Assembly (NCBI GenBank): GCA_949130495.1
Contig: OX422218.1
Coordinates: forward strand, 42,106,651 to 42,170,650
Length of the DNA stretch: 64,000 nucleotides
Direction of reading: 5' to 3'
Source of the DNA: Sambucus nigra
Lineage: Eukaryota > Streptophyta > Magnoliopsida > Dipsacales > Adoxaceae
This document shows positions 12,533 through 25,179 of this stretch, in pieces. The position numbers and the translations under genes were made by a program. Positions within the stretch are counted from its first letter, which is position 1. Every line of letters starts with the position of its first letter. The notes under the pieces are model-generated. The model had not been told where the DNA came from. It did no database searches and worked only from the letters and a program-made list of their open reading frames with translations.

Positions 12533-13487
12533 CCTGTTCGAGGGGCATTGTTTGGGCGATTTCTCAAACTCCAAAATACCAAATATCAACCCAAACTCCA
12601 TTTTAATGGTTTCTAGTCTCAACCAACAACCCTAATAACATCCTAACACTGATTTACAACTAATTCTTCCATAAATCTGCGGTATTAAACTACTTTCTTA
12701 GGTTTTGGATCTTAAAAACCCCAAAACCCTAGTTTTGACATTTCTCCCATTTCGATCAGATTTATTACTCCATTATCATGGTTTTAATACTAGAAATCAT
12801 TAAGAGTTTACATTGCATCAATATGTAAACTCGTATCTAAGTTTTTCCCAATTTTATTTTAAGGGTTCTAACTCAAAATCAAATATTTACCGACTATGAT
12901 ATGAGATTTATGCTCAAAAGTAAATAAAGCAAGTAAACACTTGCCTGGAGGATAAAATCCGATGACCTCGAGTCGAATTTGGCGGTTTGGCCAGAATCTC
13001 CCTTTTCTCCCTCTTTTCTCTCCTCCTCTCTCTCTTCTCTCTTTTCTTTCTCTTTCTCTCTTCTTCCCTCCTTTCCCTTTCTTATATAGGGAGGAAATGA
13101 GGGTTTATCCCTTTAAACCCCAAAAATGACTCGTTTACTCAATAACGAGTTACTAATACCCTATTCTGACTATCTCGGCCATTCTGAGATCAACCGCACA
13201 CTACAAATCTCTATCCAAGGTACTTGCCCGCAACTCACTAATTTACCCCAATACATCTCAATGCGGGTTTTCCAATTAAAATCTTACCTCTTGTCACTTT
13301 ACTCAATGGCGACATATAATTAAAATACTTCGACATATTTACTCAACCCAAAAAGTAAATATTTCACCCATCGACGATCATCAAATCCTTAAAAATCCCA
13401 AAAATTACTATTCCGGAAAATACTCCAAATTTCCAATTTATACCCAATTGTGGAATCTAATTATCCCCAAAAGTACGGGTTGTTACA

Positions 13488-13764
13488 CCCTGCTTCTCAA
13501 TCATTCGTGCATACGATTAGAGTATTATAAAGGGGACATTCCTCCACCCAACCCCTCTTCTATCTATGTGGATGGCAAGGTCCCGATGCATGAGGAGAGG
13601 CACACCGACACCTTTATGTTCAACTCCCTCAGTACCTAAGTCACACCAATCGTGCCAGTTGAGGATCGTCATTGTTTTCCCTTCTATGAACGTGCTAATT
13701 TGATGCATGATTGTCCCTATTACTCCCAGAGGAAACTGATGACCCAACTTATGATGATGCTCTA
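13488..13764 (+). pseudogene. Probable gag C-terminal remnant with decayed zinc knuckle (+ strand)
   Basis: The stretch between LTR A and element E is a different sequence. At 13673-13714 the plus strand reads CFPFYERANLMHDC. This has the spacing of a CX2CX4HX4C zinc knuckle, but the second Cys is Phe and the His is Asn. CPYYSQRKLMTQL follows. It may be the C-terminal part of the gag begun at 3500, split by LTR A and then cut at 13765 by element E. Upstream (13530-13640) the frame is open but unrecognised. Confidence 0.35.
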
Positions 13765-14262
13765 TGTGATAACCCGCCTATTCTAATCATGGGTGACCAG
13801 TCCATTATTAAATTAAACATGAATTATTAATGGTTTCCTTCTTAGCATCACTGTCGAACATGTTTATTTTACTAATACCTTAATGGCCCATTCTTGAAAT
13901 TTTAATCTTATTATTAACATGCAATTTATTTAAAATAATAATTCACATTAACCATTCCAATAAACATAGTAATAAACGATAAAACAACAAGATGAATAAA
14001 TATGCCTAGAATAAGACTCCAAACAAAAATCCTAATACAAACATCCATTATTTAAATCCAAGGCCAATATTGGAAATAAAATAAAAGTGCAATGTCTCTG
14101 AAGGTAACCACTGGTTAGAGATGAGAGACATGACCAACTGAGATAGAGAAATGATAAATAGGAGCTGATAAATGTGAAGATACTACCAAGGTCAAGCAAT
14201 ATCCACGATAGCTGCAGCACGTCGAATACAAAGGAACACGGTCGGGTGTCCTTGTGGCTGGG

Positions 14263-17200
14263 TGTGACACCCCGCCTAATTAAATACCGGGCGATCACTC
14301 CTTTATTAAATTAAATCAAGGTAAACAGTTGGTTCATTCTCAGCATCATTGTCGATAAAAATAATTTTCCAATTTTAACACCCTAAATAATTAAGCTAAG
14401 TGTCAAAAACATTTTTCATACAAACTTCCAAATTTTAATTAAAGAAAAGATTTATTTATACAAAACAACATTTCTATAATATAGAATCACACCACGATGA
14501 ACTAAATAATACCATACATTCGTCAATCGAATGTCAACATAATAAAACTAAAAAATCATAAGCCATCCTCAATAAATCCCATAGAACAATACTGGAATAA
14601 CTGAAATATAAAAAAAATCCCAACAATAAATGAAATGATGAAAAGGGGCGACACGTGCCCAATAAATGAGAGTAATAGGAGTGGAGTCAATAACAGAAGC
14701 CGTCTACTCAAGTGACCTGCAACTCCCACCTAAGCTGCAACTCGTTCTTCTCAAAGGATCCTAAACAAGACGCCCCTGTGGCTGGGCACCTGAAAATATA
14801 CATATATATATATACAAGAGAGAGAGAGAGAAAAAGAAACGGGTCAGGGCCCGAAAGTGTGTTTGATTTTAAAATACGTTAAGCAAGTATTTAAATTGAT
14901 ACAGGCCAATGCAACAACATATTAGTTCGTCTCTCTCTTGAGAAATACTCACCTCTCTTATAATGTGCACACCAATCTTCCCGACGGTTCGTTTTAACAT
15001 CTAACATATTCGTCTTTCTAAAAGCTTTAACGTAACTTAGATTACCCGCAAGATTTATAATTTACGACTTCATTTTAAAAGAATGTTCCAAACAGTAACC
15101 AAGATCCTCCATTTTAACTTTATAAAATCCCTAAAGTTTTACCGTGACATATTATACTTTTTCAAAACTGGTATTTAATAATAAGAGTCCGCAACTATGT
15201 TCTACTTATCAAATTTTAGTAGACAGTTTCAAATGACATAATCTCATATATATATATATTAACTACTCGCATAATATATATATAACAGCACCCGGAATAA
15301 AACTATGGTGCGTGCATACTTCCACTATCCAAAGCCCCATATCACTCACATAAAGGGGAATACATTCGGAATCACTCTCGAATTGTATTAACATAAATAC
15401 ACAAACAATATTGAGGCGAAGCATAGATTCCAAGTCTCTAAGAGGGTAGCACATACCGGCGTCTCTTAAGACCGTCTGAACTATCACATCGATAGCCTGT
15501 ACCAAGGACATCTATCTTCTAGGGTACAAGTCAATATCCCCCATAAAGGTCCCATCGAGATAAGACTTGTCCCAGCGCGGAAACCTCACGGATAGCAAGT
15601 AGCGTGGGTATGATTTTCACATGTATATAATATGTGTACACACAATCATATAAATATACCAATTTCATATTAATATAGGTTCTTCCCATCACCCGTAATT
15701 ATACCGTTTATCCTTAATTTCACAATTATAGAATTACGTATAAGGTTTTATTCCTAACCTTAACTCGAAGGGTTTTCTCACTAATTACCTAATACTCATG
15801 GGTTATATCCTCACAAATCTGAAATTCAGTAAGTGACTTTATTTAATTCCAACGTAACTCGCTTACGCACCTCACCCTTAAATTTCATAAATCTACCAAC
15901 CTAAAGTAAATATCCCATAATTACCATTCTCGTTGAAGATTAAAGGTTCTAACATTTATCCATATACCCTACTAGTCCTCAATATCTCCCAAATCATTTT
16001 ATTTAGAAAGCCCAAAGGTTATTCCACGATAAATTAATTTAACTAAATAAACAAGAGAAATAGGAGTTTGCCAGGAGGGGTCGATCGATCGAAGTTTGGG
16101 GCACGATCGATCGAACCTTCGATCGATCGATGCTCTAGGCTCGATCGATCGATCAAGCAGGTCTGGGCAAAAATTCTGCAGATATTGCAGTGACGGGATT
16201 CATCAAAGTTCTTCAACAATAACAATATTTTCCAACACTAATCGACCCAAAAAGTCTACTACTAACATACTAACATAATTCCAGATGTTTATAACGTTCA
16301 GCATGCGTGTATACATCATTAATCATGGTTAAACAATCCAAAATCTCATCTAAACATCAAGAACCCTAAAGTTTTCATAACTATGATTTAATTCAGTTTT
16401 TCTCCAGAATTGCTTCCTAATATAACATCAAAATTCGTGGGTAATACATCTATATCATCAAGAGTTCCCAGCATAAGGTTTTAATCTTCTCTACATGCAA
16501 TTTCCTAACAAAATTTGGGGTTTTCTTACATGTATTACATTTCTAATTAATCCTAAACTACTATGAACATTGCACTAACGAAATACGCAAGTTAAACACT
16601 TGCCTGGGATTTTCAGAAGTCTGATTTCCTGTTGATTTTGGTATGGTTGTGTTCTCCTCCTCGCGATCTACGCGGTGGTGGTGACGGCGGTGCAAACGGA
16701 GGTGTTTTGGCCTTGAATCACCTAGAAAGGTCTCTCCTCTCTTCTCCAATGGCCGTCCTAGGGTTCTGAATGTTCTAACCCTAAATGGCTAACCTAACCA
16801 GCTGATAAAGGATGCTAAAATTCGTAGGTTTACATACCCTAATTTGTAAAATGACCGAAATGCCCTCCCGGGTCACTAATTAGGCCTAAAAATACCCCGA
16901 GGCCCGAACTAAACCCCCGGGTACACCTTTCTGACTATCTCGACCCTTCCGGGCGCGTTGGCGCACTCAAAATGACCATACGGACAACTTATAAAACATT
17001 CACTTTTTAATTAACATAATTAGTCCCGACGTGACACGGGCACGTCCCGACTTAAATTTCCGAAGTAGTCATTTAATTCACTTATGACATTCAATATAAC
17101 CAATATAATATATTACTATTCTCATTAGTAATAGTCAACAAGTTTCCCATAATTACTAACTCTAGTCACGTTAATAATTATAACATAATTAATTTCCGGA

Positions 17201-17277
17201 TTTTTATTAAATAAATCATCACATTAAATTTAATAAATCCTCAAATTAAATATAGCATAAAAATACAGGGTATTACA
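14263..17277 (-). repeat. 3' LTR of element C
   Basis: 3015 bp, plus-strand ends TGTGACACCCCG and GGGTATTACA. It pairs with 22156-25179. It holds the GATCGATC palindrome cluster, a purine run (GAGA) near 14819, a GTCAGGGCCCGA motif near 14842 and a GGT/GGC triplet module near 16675. Confidence 0.96.
16081..16154. repeat. Palindrome cluster, family C (GATCGATC type), left LTR
   Basis: Four spaced runs of TCGATCGATCGA in 74 bases, 1123-1196 bases from the LTR 5' end at 17277. The right LTR has the same four at 23982-24057, one of them with a changed base. Confidence 0.92.
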
Positions 17278-17291
17278 TACTTCCCCCCTAA
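17278..17291 (-). other. Polypurine tract of element C
   Basis: On the minus strand TTAGGGGGGAAGTA directly precedes the 3' LTR start (TGTAATACCC). This is the usual place of the plus-strand DNA primer. Element E has the same tract at 30411-30424 with one G fewer. Confidence 0.85.
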
Positions 17292-20200
17292 TAACGGAAT
17301 TTCGTCCCGAAATTCGGAAAATAAGGCATACCTGGTAAAAACAACTCTGGATATCTCTCGCGCATATCTGCCTCACGCTCCCAGGTGGATTCCTCCACAT
17401 TATGATGCTCCCACTGGACTCGCACAAGTGGAACTACTTTCGACCTCAATCTCCTCTCAGTATAGTCTAGAATAGCCACTGGTCTCTCCTCGTAAGAGCT
17501 ATCAGACTGTAAGTCTACCTCGTCTATCGCAATGTGAGTATCGGCCATATCATCCCGAAGATATCGTCTCAACGACGAGATGTGGAATACATCGTGGATG
17601 CGATGTAAATGTTCTGGCAATCCCAACCTGTATGCTACTGGCCCAATTCTCTCGATGATGGGAAATGGTCCTACGTACCTCGGAGCCAACTTCCCCTTCT
17701 TCCCGAACCTCATCACTCCTTTCATAGGAGATACACGCAACAACACTTGATCTCCCACATTAAATTCCCGGAAGAACCGTTTCGCATCGGCGTAGCTCTT
17801 CTGCCTGTCTTGGGCTACCCGAATACGACTCCTGATAATTTCAATCCTCGCGGAGGTCTCCTGAATCACTTCTGGTCCTAGTAACTTGTTGTCCCCCACC
17901 TCAAGCCAACAAGTTGGGGAACGACAAGGCCTGCCGTACAAAGCCTCAAATGGATCCATGCCAATCGTAAACTGATAGGAGTTATTATAAGTAAACTCTA
18001 CCAGTGGAAGGTATGGCTCCCAACTTCCTCCGAAATCGAGAACACACATGCGTAGCATATCTTCCAACATCTGATTAGTACGCTCTGTCTGTCCATCTGT
18101 CTGTGGGTGGTAAGCTGAACTCAGTTTCAACTCTGTACCCATAGAGTCCTGAAAGCTTTCCCAGAAACGTGACACAAAAATCTTATCTCTATCTGACACA
18201 ATATTCAGGGGCACCCCATTTAATCTGACAATCTCAGCGATGAACAACTGGGCATACTGACCCGTGGTATAATCTGTCCTCACTGGCAGAAAATGAGCCA
18301 CCTTGGTCAGACAGTCTACAATCACCCAGATAGAATTGCGGCCCCGCTGTGATGTAGGCAACCCTGTAATGAAATCCATGGAAATACTTTCCCACTTCCA
18401 CGCGGGTACTTTCAATGGCTGAAGTAATCCCGACGGTTTCTGGTGGTCTACCTTCACCAGCTGGCAAGTAGAACACTTGGACACAAATTCAGCGATGTCC
18501 TTCTTCATCCCACTCCACCAGTATTGTCGTCTCATGTCCTGGTACATCTTATCGCCTCCCGAATGTACTGCAAATCGGGATGCATGAGAATGAGTCATCA
18601 CTTCATGACGTAGTTCCGCTCCTTCTGGAACCACTAATCTCCCATTAACCCCCAACCCTCCATCCGAACTAACATAATAGGACTCAGCACCCTCGGCTAG
18701 AAGTCGTACAATCTTCTCCTGACAAAACGGGTCTGTGGTCTGTGCCTGTATCACCCTCGTAATAATCTCGGGTGTGACTGTCATCACGGATATGAAAGAA
18801 TGTGCTACTGCGTCCTGGTGACCCAACTCCTTCCACTTTGCTTTCCAGATGTTCGCTACATCGTCAACCGGTCTACGGCTCAACGTATCAGCAACTACGT
18901 TTGCTTTCCCCGGATGATACTGTATATCGAACTGGTAATCTTTCACAAACTCTAACCATATGCGCTGACGCATATTCAGCTCTCGCTGAGTGAACAGGTA
19001 CTGCAGTGACTTATGGTCTGTGAACAAACGAAATTTCTCGCCCAATAAATAGTGCCTCCAAATTCTCAATGCAAAGACGACCGCTGCTAACTCCAGGTCG
19101 TGGGTGGGGTAATTCTTCTCATGCGGCTTAAGCTTGCGGGAAGCAAAAGCTATAGCCTTCTCTTCCTGCTGAAGTACTCCCCCAAGTCCTCGTAAGGACG
19201 CATCGGTGTAAACCAGGTACTCTACACCCGGCTTTGGTAAAGCAAGGACTGGTGCTGAAGTAAACTTGTCCTTCAGCTCGTCGAAAGCCAACTGACAAGC
19301 GTCATCCCAAACATATGGTACCCCCTTGCGAGTCAGATTCGTCAATGGACCCGCTATTTTGGAGAATCCCCGAATGAACCTCCTGTAGTATCCGGCTAAC
19401 CCCAAGAAACTACGCACTTCAGTCGGTGTCGTGGGCTGTCCCCACTCCCTCACCGCTGACACTTTGCTCGGGTCAACTGCTATCCCCTGCTCAGAAACAA
19501 CATGGCCCAAGAATTGTACCTCTCGCAACCAGAATCCACACTTCTCGTACTTAGCATACAACTGATGCTCTCGTAGAGTCTGAAGAACATGCCTCAAGTG
19601 TTCAGCATGCTCCTCCGCGGAGTGTGAATATATCAAGATATCATCTATGAAGACGATGACGAACTGATCCAAGAACTCTCTGAATACTCGGTTCATCAAG
19701 TCCATGAAAACGGCTGGGGCATTTGTGAGTCCGAACGGCATCACCCTGAATTCATAGGACCCATATCTCGATAATAAGGCGATCTTTGAAACATCCTGCT
19801 CTCTAATTCGTAACTGATGGTACCTCGACCTCAGATCTATCCTCGAAAAGAAAGTTGCTCCACTCAGCTGGTCGAATAGATCATCGATTCGAGGCAACGG
19901 ATACTTATTCCGTATCGTGACCTTGTTCAACTCCCGGTAGTCCACACAGAATCTCAGTGAGCCATCTCTCTTCTTTACAAATAAGACTGGAGCGCCCCAA
20001 GGTGAGGTACTCCTACGAATGAAGCCATGTCCTAATAGCTGCTCAATCTGATCTCGTAGCTCTCGCATCTCTGTCGGAGCCATACGGTACGGTGCGCGTG
20101 CTATAGGTCTCGTATCCGGCAATAAATCTATAACGAAGTCTATCTCACGACTGGGCGGTAGGCCTGGTATCTCCTGAAACACATCAGAATACTCCCTAAC

Positions 20201-20554
20201 AACTGGGATCGAATCCAAAGGAATCACAACCTCCTTAGAGGTATCCTCCTCAATGTAATATAAATGAGCGATCGAACCTCCCTCTGGGCGAGGCATCGCC
20301 ACTACAAACATCTCTTGCCCCGGAATGGCAAAAACAATGCTCCCACCGAAGCAATCAATCATGGCTCTATAAGATGCGAGCCAATCCATACCAATAATCA
20401 CATCATGCTCGTGCATGTCTAAGACTAGCATGTGTGCAGGCAATACCGAGCTACCAATCTCTACCCCTACTCCCCGGCATATAAAGAATATAAGTGACCC
20501 ACTCCCCAGTGGTGAGTCGACACACGTCACGGTGCTCTCTGCTGTGGCTAACAA
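17288..20554 (-). CDS. pol: Gypsy Pol polyprotein of element C: protease end, RT, RNase H, integrase, chromodomain-like tail
   Basis: A long open frame of 1088 codons; the Met given is internal, since the true frame continues from the protease upstream. RT is at about residues 165-350 with the catalytic FIDD at 302-305. RNase H is at about 445-570 (D451, E488, D513). Integrase has its zinc site H657/H664/C694/C697 and catalytic D727, D788 and E824 (a D,D35E spacing). At about 1037-1072 a chromodomain-like tail ([14 protein letters not shown]) fits chromoviruses, where it steers integration to marked chromatin. RT carries [10 protein letters not shown] where Gly is usual before Tyr, which may harm it. 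The gag-protease frame upstream is broken, so a complete Gag-Pol is unlikely to be made. Confidence 0.95.
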   Translation of the reverse strand: MLATAESTVTCVDSPLGSGSLIFFICRGVGVEIGSSVLPAHMLVLDMHEHDVIIGMDWLASYRAMIDCFGGSIVFAIPGQEMFVVAMPRPEGGSIAHLYYIEEDTSKEVVIPLDSIPVVREYSDVFQEIPGLPPSREIDFVIDLLPDTRPIARAPYRMAPTEMRELRDQIEQLLGHGFIRRSTSPWGAPVLFVKKRDGSLRFCVDYRELNKVTIRNKYPLPRIDDLFDQLSGATFFSRIDLRSRYHQLRIREQDVSKIALLSRYGSYEFRVMPFGLTNAPAVFMDLMNRVFREFLDQFVIVFIDDILIYSHSAEEHAEHLRHVLQTLREHQLYAKYEKCGFWLREVQFLGHVVSEQGIAVDPSKVSAVREWGQPTTPTEVRSFLGLAGYYRRFIRGFSKIAGPLTNLTRKGVPYVWDDACQLAFDELKDKFTSAPVLALPKPGVEYLVYTDASLRGLGGVLQQEEKAIAFASRKLKPHEKNYPTHDLELAAVVFALRIWRHYLLGEKFRLFTDHKSLQYLFTQRELNMRQRIWLEFVKDYQFDIQYHPGKANVVADTLSRRPVDDVANIWKAKWKELGHQDAVAHSFISVMTVTPEIITRVIQAQTTDPFCQEKIVRLLAEGAESYYVSSDGGLGVNGRLVVPEGAELRHEVMTHSHASRFAVHSGGDKMYQDMRRQYWWSGMKKDIAEFVSKCSTCQLVKVDHQKPSGLLQPLKVPAWKWESISMDFITGLPTSQRGRNSIWVIVDCLTKVAHFLPVRTDYTTGQYAQLFIAEIVRLNGVPLNIVSDRDKIFVSRFWESFQDSMGTELKLSSAYHPQTDGQTERTNQMLEDMLRMCVLDFGGSWEPYLPLVEFTYNNSYQFTIGMDPFEALYGRPCRSPTCWLEVGDNKLLGPEVIQETSARIEIIRSRIRVAQDRQKSYADAKRFFREFNVGDQVLLRVSPMKGVMRFGKKGKLAPRYVGPFPIIERIGPVAYRLGLPEHLHRIHDVFHISSLRRYLRDDMADTHIAIDEVDLQSDSSYEERPVAILDYTERRLRSKVVPLVRVQWEHHNVEESTWEREADMRERYPELFLPGMPYFPNFGTKFRY

Positions 20555-21985
20555 CCCTAAGGACTTCGCAAAATGCGTAGCTATAAAAAATGCGTTGCCC
20601 CCGTATCAAACAAAACTTTACCCATAGTACCATGGATAGGAAACATACCCTCAATCGTGGGTGGTGCCTGTAGAGCTGCTGCCTGGTGGACGTTATAGCC
20701 ACGTCCATACTGCAATTGCCCCTGCTGCACTGGAGCTGCTGGAATGGCTGGTAGGGATGGCACTTGGGCTGGAGCTGGGAGGGCAGGTGGGAAAAGTGGT
20801 CTCTGTGGCTCATTACGGGCTCCCTGCTGCTGTGGGGCCCTATCGCCCTCTGGGAAATCCTGGCGCCTATGGCCATGTTTTCCGCACCCAAAGCATCTGC
20901 CCTTGAAGTTTCCGCCCCTCTGACCCTGCTGTCCACGGCCCTGCTGGCCGTTACCTCCACGCCACTGGCCCTGTTGGCCCTGATGTGCACGCTGTTGGCC
21001 TTGCTGGCCCTGCTGTTGTCCCTGCGGTCGGTGTTGGCCCTGCTGATTAGGCTGAACCTGATGGCCCTGCCTGAATCCCCCGAATCCCTGTCTAGAATCA
21101 CCTGAACAGAATCGCTTAGCAGGGTCCCCCTGATGGGAACTCTGCTCTTGCTGACGAGTCTGTCCATGAGTTGGTGCCCCACCGGCACTATTACCCCCCG
21201 GTCCTGCCCTGTTGGCTGGACTCTCCTACTCTCTTGCTTCCCTGAAGATGGAAGCGGTGATCCTGACAATGTAGTAACACTGCATTGAGTACGTCAGTGA
21301 AAGTACTCAGGGATAGATTTCCAATAAGGTGCTGACGGATCCTCCAAGCTAACCCGTCGACGAACAGCAAAATTTTCTTGCCCTCAGTGGGTGCCTCATC
21401 CGGCACAATAGTGAGAAGTCTCGTGAACTCCTCCTCATACTCAGCTACCGTAAGGTTCTCCTGCTTCAAATTTAGTAGTTTCTGCCTCATCTCAGTCTGC
21501 ACTGCGGGTGGAAAGTATTTGCGGTCAAACCGCTCCCAGAATAACTGAATAGGGATCGTGTCCCTCTCCTCCAAAGTAGTAGTGGACTCCCACCACTGTA
21601 ATTCAGCTCCCACCAATTTAAAAGAAGCCAATAACTTCTTTTGCACGTCAGTGCACTCATACATACGGAGGTGCCGCTGGATGTCTTTCTTCCATTGGCT
21701 GACTATAACAATATCGGAGCTACCAGAAAACTTAGGGGGATGCGCTTAATGAAAAGCATCCCGAACTCTCTCCCATACGGATGGAAGCTGTGCTGGTGCT
21801 GGTGCCACTGCCTGAACCTGGGGTGGAGCCTGCTGAATCACCGCTATCGCGGCATTCACCGCCTGAGCAACGATGGCGGCTACTTCATTTGCATTCATTG
21901 TGCCTGGTGCCGGAGCTGCTGGCTGCTCGGCTTGGGCACGCCTATCTTTCGGAGCACGTCTCGGAGGCATCTGAAACGTGAACAA
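20555..21985 (-). pseudogene. gag: Gag and protease region of element C, one stop and two frameshifts
   Basis: Gag begins MPPRRAPKDRR at 21985. A TAA at 21746-21748 interrupts it; the same frame continues with the capsid-like part (LVGAELQWWES; FWERFDRKYFPP; LTVAEYEEEF) to 21191. A one-base gain in the G run at 21194-21199 then shifts the frame. The next frame is a Gln/Gly-rich linker, then a zinc knuckle (20854-20895, CFGCGKHGHRRQDF) whose last Cys is Phe, then the protease active site DTGA (DTG at 20599-20607). A second shift in the T run at 20583-20588 separates it from pol. Gag would form the particle and bind RNA; protease would cut the polyprotein. Confidence 0.9.
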
Positions 21986-22141
21986 GTTTATTAGTCTACA
22001 GTTATCAATAAATCTCGAATAGCTGAAGACTTAAATGTAAAAGCAAGAATACGACAGTCCTAAAAATAGGGCTCTATAGCAATAATGTTAAGCTGAAAGC
22101 GAAAACAAGCCCTACAGATCCTATGGACACTAGAACCTGAT

Positions 22142-22153
22142 GCTCTGATACCA
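22142..22153 (-). other. Primer binding site of element C (tRNA-iMet)
   Basis: On the minus strand TGGTATCAGAGC lies two bases inside the 5' LTR. This is the complement of the 3' end of plant initiator-Met tRNA, used by many plant LTR retrotransposons to start reverse transcription. Confidence 0.93.
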
Positions 22154-22155
22154 CC

Positions 22156-25100
22156 TGTGACACCCCACCTAATTAAATACCGGGCGATCACTCCTTTATT
22201 AAATTAAATCAAGGTAAACAGTTGGTTCATTCTCAGCATCATTGTCGATAAAAATAATTTTCCAATTTTAACACCCTAAATAATTAAGCTAAGTGTCAAA
22301 AACATTTTGCATACAAACTTCCAAATTTTAATTAAAGAAAAGATTTATTTATACAAAACAACATTTCTACAATATAGAATCACACCACGATGAACCAAAT
22401 AATACCATACATTCGTCAATCGAATGTCAACATAATAAAACTAAAAAATCATAAGCCATCCTGAATAAATCCCATAGAACAATACTGGAATAACTGAAAT
22501 ATAAAAAAAATCCCAACAATAAATGAAATGATGAAAAGGGGCGACACGTGCCCAATAAATGAGAGTAATAGGAGCGGAGTCAATAACAGAAGCCGTCTAC
22601 TCAAGTGACCTGCCACTCCCACCTAAGCTACAGCTCTTTCTTCTCAAAGGATCCTAAACAAGACGCCCCTGTGGCTGGGCACCTGAAAATATACATATAT
22701 ATATACAAGAGAGAGAGAGAGAAAAAGAAACGGGTCAGGGCCCGAAAGTGTGTTTGATTTTAAAATACGTTAAGCAAGTATTTAAATTGATACATGTCAA
22801 TGCAACAACATATTAGTTCGTCTCTCTCTTGAGAAATACTCACCTCTCTTCTAATGTGCACACCTATCGCACTAACCTTCCCAACGGTTCTTTTTAACAT
22901 CTAACATACTCGTCTTTCTAAAAGCTTTAACTTAACTTAGATTACCCGCAAGATTTTCATTTTACGACTTCATTTTAAAAGAATGTTCCAAACAGTAACC
23001 AAGATCCTCCATTTTAACTTTATAAAATCCCTAAAGTTTTACCGTGACATATTATACTTTTTGAAAACAAGTATTTAGTAATAAGAGTCCACAACTATGT
23101 TCTACTTATCAAATTTCAGTAGACAGTTTCAAATGACATAATCTCATATATATATATATATTAACTACTCGAATAATATATATATAACAGCACCCCGAAT
23201 AAAACTATGGTGCGTACATACTTCCACTATCCAAAGCCCCATATCACTCACATAAAGGGGAATACATTCGGAATCACTCTCGAATTGTATTAACATAAAT
23301 ACACAAACAATATTGAGGCGAAGCATAGATTCCAAGTCTCTAAGAGGGTAGCACATACCGGCGTCTCTTAAGACTGTCTGAACTATCACATCGATAGCCT
23401 GTACCAAGGACATCTATCTTCTAGGGTACAAGTCAATATCCCCCATAAAGGTCCCATCGAGATAAGACTTGTCCCAGCGCGGAAACCTCAGGGATAGCAA
23501 GTATCGTTGGTATGATTTTCACATGTATATAATATATGTACACACAATCATATAAATATACCAATTTCATATTAATATAGGTTCTTCCCATCACCCGTAA
23601 TTATACCTTTTATCCTTAATTTCACAATTATAGAATTACGTATAAGGTTTTATTCCTAACCTTAACTCGAAGGGTTTTCTCACTCATTACCTAATACTCA
23701 TGGGTTATATCCTCACAAATCTGAAATTCAGTAAGTGACTTTATTTAATTCCAACGTAACTCTCTTACGCACCTCACCCTTAAATTTCATAAATCTACCA
23801 ACCTAAAGTAAATATCCCATAATTACCATTCTCGTTGAAGATTAAAGGTTCTAACATTTATCCATATACCCTACTGGTCCTCAATATCTCCCAAATCATT
23901 TTATTTAGAAAGCCCAAAGGTTATCCCACGATAAATTAATTTAACTAAATAAACAAGAGAAATAGGAGTTTGCCAGGAGGGGTCGATCGATCGAAGTTTG
24001 GGGCTCGATCGATCGAACCTTTGATCGATCGATGCTCTAGGCTCGATCGATCGATCAAACAGGTCTGGGCAAAAATTCTGCAGATATTGCAGTGACGGGA
24101 TTCATCAAAGTTCTTCAACAATAACCATATTTTCCAACACTAATTGACCCAAAAAGTCTACTACTAACATACTAACATAATTCCAGATGTTTATAACGTT
24201 CATCATGCGTGTATACATCATTAATCATGGTTAAACAATCCAAAATCTCATCTAAACATCAAGAACCCTAAAGTTTTCATAACTATGATTTAATTCAGTT
24301 TTTCTCCAGAATTGCTTCCTAATATAACATCAAAATTCGTGGGTAATACATCTATATCATCAAGAGTTCCCAGCATAAGGTTTTAATCTTCTCTACATGC
24401 AATTTCCTAACAAAATTTGGGGTTTTCTTACATGTATTACATTTCTAATTAATCCTAAACTAATATGAACATTGCACTAACGAAATACGCAAGTTAAACA
24501 CTTGCCTGGGATTTTCAGAAGTCTGATTTCCTGTTGATTTTGGTATGGTAGTGTTCTCCTTCTCGCGATCTACGCGGTGGTGGTGACGGCGGTGCAAACG
24601 GAGGTGTTTTGGCCTTGAATCACCTAGAGAGGTCTCTCCTCTCTTCTCCAATGGCCGTCCTAGGGTTCTGAATGTTCTAACCCTAAATGGCTAACCTAAC
24701 CAGCTGATAAAGGCTGCTAAAATTCGTAGGTTTACATACCCTAATTTGTAAAATGACCGAAATGCCCTCCCGGGTCACTAATTAGGCCTAAAAACACCCC
24801 GAGGCCCGAACTAAACCCCCGAGTACACTTTTCTGACTAACTCGACCCTTCCGGACGCGTTGGCACGCTCAAAATGACCATACGGACAACTTATAAAACA
24901 TTCACTTTTTAATTAACATAATTAGTCCCGACGTGACACGGGCACGTCCCGACTTAAATTTCCGAAGTAGTCATTTAATTCACTTATGACATTCAATATA
25001 ACCAATATAATATATTACTATGCTCATTAGTAATAGTCAACAAGTTTCCCATAATTACTAACTCTAGTCACGTTAATAATTATAACATAATTAATTTCCG

Positions 25101-25179
25101 GATTTTTATTAAATAAATCATCACATTAAATTTAATAAATCCTCAAATTAAATATAGCATAAAAATACGGGGTATTATA
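22156..25179 (-). repeat. 5' LTR of element C
   Basis: About 3.02 kb, near identical to 14263-17277. Its outer end reads GGTATTATA instead of GGTATTACA, so the terminal CA is mutated. CTGGG follows at 25180-25184. It would hold the promoter for the element's RNA. Confidence 0.96.
23982..24057. repeat. Palindrome cluster, family C, right LTR
   Basis: The four GATCGATC runs of the left LTR in the same order, 1122-1197 bases from the LTR 5' end at 25179. One run starts TTGATCGATC instead of TTCGATCGATC. Confidence 0.92.

Larger units (their letters stand above)
7556..13487 (-). repeat. LTR of gypsy family A, copy 2 (right half of dimer, interrupted by solo LTR B)
   Basis: The second A LTR, ending GGGTTGTTACA at 13487. 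Without the 2679-bp solo LTR B and one copy of its target duplication it is about 3.25 kb, nearly the length of copy 1. It starts straight after copy 1, and the expected junction bases (ACA then TGTGACAAC) are altered to CCTCAAAAC. It keeps the palindrome cluster (12334-12532), the TATA box and the internal duplication. Confidence 0.85.
14263..25179 (-). mobile_element. Complete gypsy element C (Tekay/Del-type chromovirus), TSD CTGGG
   Basis: A 10.9-kb minus-strand element with two LTRs of about 3.0 kb (14263-17277 and 22156-25179), a tRNA-iMet primer site, gag-pol and a polypurine tract, flanked by perfect CTGGG copies (14258-14262 and 25180-25184). Long LTRs, a gag-PR-RT-RNase H-integrase order and a C-terminal chromodomain-like tail fit the Tekay/Del clade. 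The LTRs agree closely by eye, with a difference every several dozen bases, so insertion is fairly recent. It sits in E's LTR, within the GTGGCTGGGCACCT motif that its own LTRs also carry. Confidence 0.96.

Noticed and set aside
4314..13487. Complete LTR retrotransposon with 3.2-kb LTRs
   Set aside because: The two LTRs touch, and the only sequence between repeated parts is the nested solo LTR B, which has its own target duplication.
16081..16154. Spaced palindromes resembling a CRISPR array
   Set aside because: Repeats are short and unevenly spaced, lie inside an LTR and occur twice as LTR copies. This is plant DNA with no cas genes.
20451..21269. 272-codon minus-strand open frame
   Set aside because: It is a shadow in a low-complexity Gln/Gly-coding stretch. 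The biological frame here is the one with the linker, zinc knuckle and protease DTGA.
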